From: UBA5158 sp963692955
Lineage (GTDB): Bacteria > Pseudomonadota > Gammaproteobacteria > DSM-16500
Reading direction: 5' to 3'
Assembly (NCBI GenBank): GCA_963692955.1
Contig: OY843587.1
Coordinates: forward strand, 1,550,001 to 1,614,000
Length of the DNA stretch: 64,000 bases
A program made the position numbers and the translations under genes. The notes under the pieces were generated by a model. That model did not search any database and was not told where the DNA came from. It worked only from the letters and a program-made list of their open reading frames with translations. Below, piece after piece: positions 61,635 to 64,000 of the stretch (position 1 is its first letter; each line of letters begins with the position of its first letter).

Positions 61635-62174
61635 GTGAATTTAGTCAAAAAATTTTTAGGCTTAACTTTTTTATTATTTTCCACCACCGCTTACGCAGCC
61701 GATCATTACAGCATTACTTTTCCCATCGTGCTTTACAGTGTCGATCCTGAGAAAGTGCATGATTACCGCGCCGTCGTTTCTTACCAGCCGCATCTATTTG
61801 ATTGGGGCCGTTTTAATTTATATTTCTCCGCGACCGCCGGCCATTGGTGGCAAAACAGCGTGCCGCAAGGGACCACGATTAACATTTTCGCCATCGCGCC
61901 GGTCTTCCGTTATTATATTAATAAAACCGCTCTATTTTCGCCTTATTTGGAAGCCAGCGTCGGCCCCGGTTACATGAACCACACCCGCTTTGGCAAACGC
62001 AATTTAGGCATTCACTATACTTTTCAAGATGAAATAACTTTAGGCGGATTATTCGGTAAAGATAAAGGCGTGTACATCGCTTTAAGCGCTCTGCACTATT
62101 CCAATGGCAAATTATCTTCTCACAATTCCGGCATCACCATTCCAGTCATGCTAAATCTCGGCTATCAATTTTAG
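61635..62174 (+). CDS. PagL-like lipid A deacylase / outer-membrane beta-barrel
   Basis: An exported protein of about 179 residues. The signal peptide ends in FSTTAYA/AD. The mature part alternates polar and aromatic residues in eight probable beta strands and ends in an aromatic residue (LNLGYQF), the outer-membrane barrel signature. Near the end ALHYSNGKLSSHNSG resembles the PagL active-site strand with its His and Ser, so removal of the 3-O acyl chain of lipid A is likely. The third catalytic residue, an acid, could not be located with certainty. I choose GTG at 61635, since AAGGA lies eight bases upstream; a GTG at 61617 would add six residues. It follows hemH by 50 bases. Confidence 0.78.
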   Translation: MNLVKKFLGLTFLLFSTTAYAADHYSITFPIVLYSVDPEKVHDYRAVVSYQPHLFDWGRFNLYFSATAGHWWQNSVPQGTTINIFAIAPVFRYYINKTALFSPYLEASVGPGYMNHTRFGKRNLGIHYTFQDEITLGGLFGKDKGVYIALSALHYSNGKLSSHNSGITIPVMLNLGYQF

Positions 62175-62271
62175 AGAAATGCAAATTAAGCAGCTTACAT
62201 TTGCACGTTTATAGAACTTAAGCTATTTTCAATGTACACTAACTTTTGCCAATGTAGACAGGTATAAAGGC

Positions 62272-64000
62272 GTGTATAAACGTACCCCCATCAAGAACTA
62301 TCACCACGAAATTCAACTGGTCAGCCAGCGGTCAATCGCCGCGTTAATTATCATGCTTATCCTAGTTATTTTGCTGATTAGCCGCTTGGTTTATTTGCAA
62401 TTAGATGAACATACGCTTTACACGACCCTATCGCAAAAAAATTCGCTGGATTTAATTCCGGTCGAACCCACGCGCGGTCTAATCTATGACCGCAATGGAA
62501 TTTTATTAGCCGAAAATTTACCGGTATTCAGCTTAGACGTCATTCCTTACAAAGCGGGCAATCTTCCCAAAGCACTGTCAGAAATCGCTAAACTCGTGCC
62601 GCTCAACGACACCGATATCGTGCAATTTCAAAAACAATTAAAACAACATCGTCGCTTCGATGAAATCCCTCTCAAGCTGCGCTTGTCCGAAGCCGAAGTC
62701 GCAAAGTTTTCAGAAAATTCTTACCGCTTTCCCGGCTTCATCATCAAAGCGCGGTTAATCCGTCACTATCCTTTCGACGCGACCTTCAGCCACGTGCTTG
62801 GCTACGTCGGACGCATTAACATTGACGAATTAGACGATATCGATACGACCAACTATAGCGCGACCAACTACATCGGCAAATTAGGTATCGAAAAATATTA
62901 TGAAGATGAGTTACACGGCCGAGTCGGATATCAACAAGCGGAAAACGACGCCAGCGGCGAACCTATCCGCGTGTTAAATCAAATTAATCCTATTCCGGGA
63001 AAAAATCTTTTCTTGACTCTCGATAGTCGCTTACAAATCGCAGTCGAAAAATTTTTAGAAGGCCACCGCGGCGCGGTCGTCGCCATTCAACCTGGCACTG
63101 GCCAAGTGCTGGCGCTGGTCAGTCAGCCTGGCTATGACCCCAATTCTTTTGTCGCGGGCATTAGCACGCAAGATTTCACCCTATTGCAAAATTCGCCTGA
63201 TCGTCCGCTTTATAACCGCGCCCTGCGCGGCTTGTACCCCCTCGCCTCGACGATTAAACCGTTCTTTGCGTTAGAAGGCTTGGATTCAGGCTTAATAACG
63301 CCTGCCACCAGCATTTTTGATCCGGGTTGGTTTCAATTAAAAAATAGCGAACATATTTTCCATGACTGGCGCCGCCACGGTCACGGCACCGTTAATTTAA
63401 ATAAAGCTATCATCAATTCATGTGACACCTATTTTTATGAATTAGCGTCACGCTTAGGCATTACTCGCATGGACCATATTTTAGGTGAATTCGGTTTTGG
63501 CGAATTGACCGGTATCGATCTCGATGAAGAATTACCTGGCGTGGTCGCCTCGCCAGCTTGGAAAAAACGTGTTAAAGGTGTGTCTTGGTATGAAGGCGAC
63601 ACGATTATTTCCGGTATCGGTCAAGGCTACATGCAAGCGACACCTCTGCAATTAGCGAACGCTATGTCGATCATCGCCAACGCGGGCGACCGTTATACGC
63701 CGTACTTATTAATGGGTACGCAAGAACCCGGTAAACACTTCGTGCCGCAGCCGCCGACACCGCATTCCAAATTAGTTTTATCCAATCCTAACTATTGGAC
63801 GATAGTCAGCAATGGCCTGCAAGGCGTGGTGAATTCCCCCGAAGGTACCGGCCGTAAATTATCGCATGCGCCTTACACAGTCGCCGCGAAAACGGGTACG
63901 GCGCAAGTTTATTCTTTTAAAAAAAACCATTATGACTTGGAAGAAGGCGAAGAGAGCCAAGATAATATTCCAGAAAAATTACGCGATCACCATTGGCTAA
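62272..64000 (+). CDS. mrdA: Penicillin-binding protein 2 (partial, cut at window end)
   Basis: The first 576 codons of a class B penicillin-binding protein; no stop is reached before position 64000. It starts with GTG at 62272. A transmembrane helix (about residues 24-42, AALIIMLILVILLISRLV) is followed by the N-terminal pedestal domain, with PVEPTRGLIYDRNG. The transpeptidase domain has the catalytic STIK at 326-329, SCD (the SxN-type motif) at 383-385 and KTG at 540-542. It makes cross-links for lateral wall growth with RodA, whose gene usually follows. The 97-base region upstream shows no convincing promoter and AAGG lies very close to the GTG, so the start is less sure than the identity. 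Confidence 0.92.
   Translation, partial: MYKRTPIKNYHHEIQLVSQRSIAALIIMLILVILLISRLVYLQLDEHTLYTTLSQKNSLDLIPVEPTRGLIYDRNGILLAENLPVFSLDVIPYKAGNLPKALSEIAKLVPLNDTDIVQFQKQLKQHRRFDEIPLKLRLSEAEVAKFSENSYRFPGFIIKARLIRHYPFDATFSHVLGYVGRINIDELDDIDTTNYSATNYIGKLGIEKYYEDELHGRVGYQQAENDASGEPIRVLNQINPIPGKNLFLTLDSRLQIAVEKFLEGHRGAVVAIQPGTGQVLALVSQPGYDPNSFVAGISTQDFTLLQNSPDRPLYNRALRGLYPLASTIKPFFALEGLDSGLITPATSIFDPGWFQLKNSEHIFHDWRRHGHGTVNLNKAIINSCDTYFYELASRLGITRMDHILGEFGFGELTGIDLDEELPGVVASPAWKKRVKGVSWYEGDTIISGIGQGYMQATPLQLANAMSIIANAGDRYTPYLLMGTQEPGKHFVPQPPTPHSKLVLSNPNYWTIVSNGLQGVVNSPEGTGRKLSHAPYTVAAKTGTAQVYSFKKNHYDLEEGEESQDNIPEKLRDHHWL

Overview
The window is chromosomal DNA from a gammaproteobacterium. The evidence is a complete MSHA-type (type IVa-like) pilus locus, a lepA-lepB-rnc-era-recO-pdxJ housekeeping run, an sdhE-ygfX pair, zapE, and a Gram-negative envelope gene set (a PagL-like lipid A deacylase, PBP2). 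The mix of compact housekeeping operons, large unrecognised alpha-helical proteins and amino-acid-based catabolism suggests Legionellales (Coxiella/Aquicella-like). That placement is an inference from the style of the proteins and was not tested by a search. No tRNA, rRNA, CRISPR array, prophage or transposase was seen.

Layout. 1-3.8 kb: a DUF924 protein, a large polytopic membrane protein and arginase, all on the minus strand. 3.9-5.0 kb: DAHP synthase on the plus strand. 5.0-18.5 kb: the MSHA pilus locus in two divergent arms. The minus arm (mshI, PilN-like mshI2, mshJ, K, L, M, N, E, G, then two tandem pilin genes) encodes the machine and the main subunits. The plus arm encodes four minor pilins in the order C, D, O, P, the last fused to a predicted seven-bladed beta-propeller. 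18.7-25.8 kb: an M20 peptidase, two tandem paralogues of unknown function, an EamA transporter and ZapE. 25.9-31 kb: a GGDEF-EAL protein, a small secreted acidic protein, phosphofructokinase, an MFS transporter and HemF. 31.9-34.5 kb: an 843-residue helical-repeat protein. 34.5-43.7 kb: a dense minus-strand run, sdhE-ygfX-lepA-lepB-rnc-era-recO-pdxJ-gltX-cysS. 43.7-46.3 kb: a small unknown gene and the kbl-tdh threonine-degradation operon. 46.44-46.55 kb: a candidate small RNA with its own promoter and terminator. 46.5-52.2 kb: a hypothetical gene, an M17 aminopeptidase, alanine dehydrogenase, HtpG behind a sigma-32-like promoter, and a small secreted protein. 52.4-57.7 kb: a DUF255 thioredoxin-like protein and a large NfnAB-like flavo/iron-sulfur oxidoreductase fusion. 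57.8-58.24 kb: three tandem 154-bp repeats that fold into large hairpins. 58.2-64 kb: an O-methyltransferase, LemA, HtpX-like protease, ferrochelatase, a PagL-like protein and the start of PBP2 (mrdA), cut by the window end.

How the genes work together. The pilus ATPase MshE keeps the tandem N-terminal module that binds cyclic di-GMP in this family, and a protein with intact synthase and phosphodiesterase motifs lies about 10 kb beyond the plus arm, so second-messenger control of pilus extension is plausible. Several enzymes (arginase, threonine dehydrogenase/KBL, alanine dehydrogenase, aminopeptidases) fit growth on peptides and amino acids. The most unusual items are the beta-propeller minor pilin, the tandem paralogues at 20.2-23.8 kb, the covarying hairpin repeats at 57.8 kb and the candidate small RNA at 46.45 kb.
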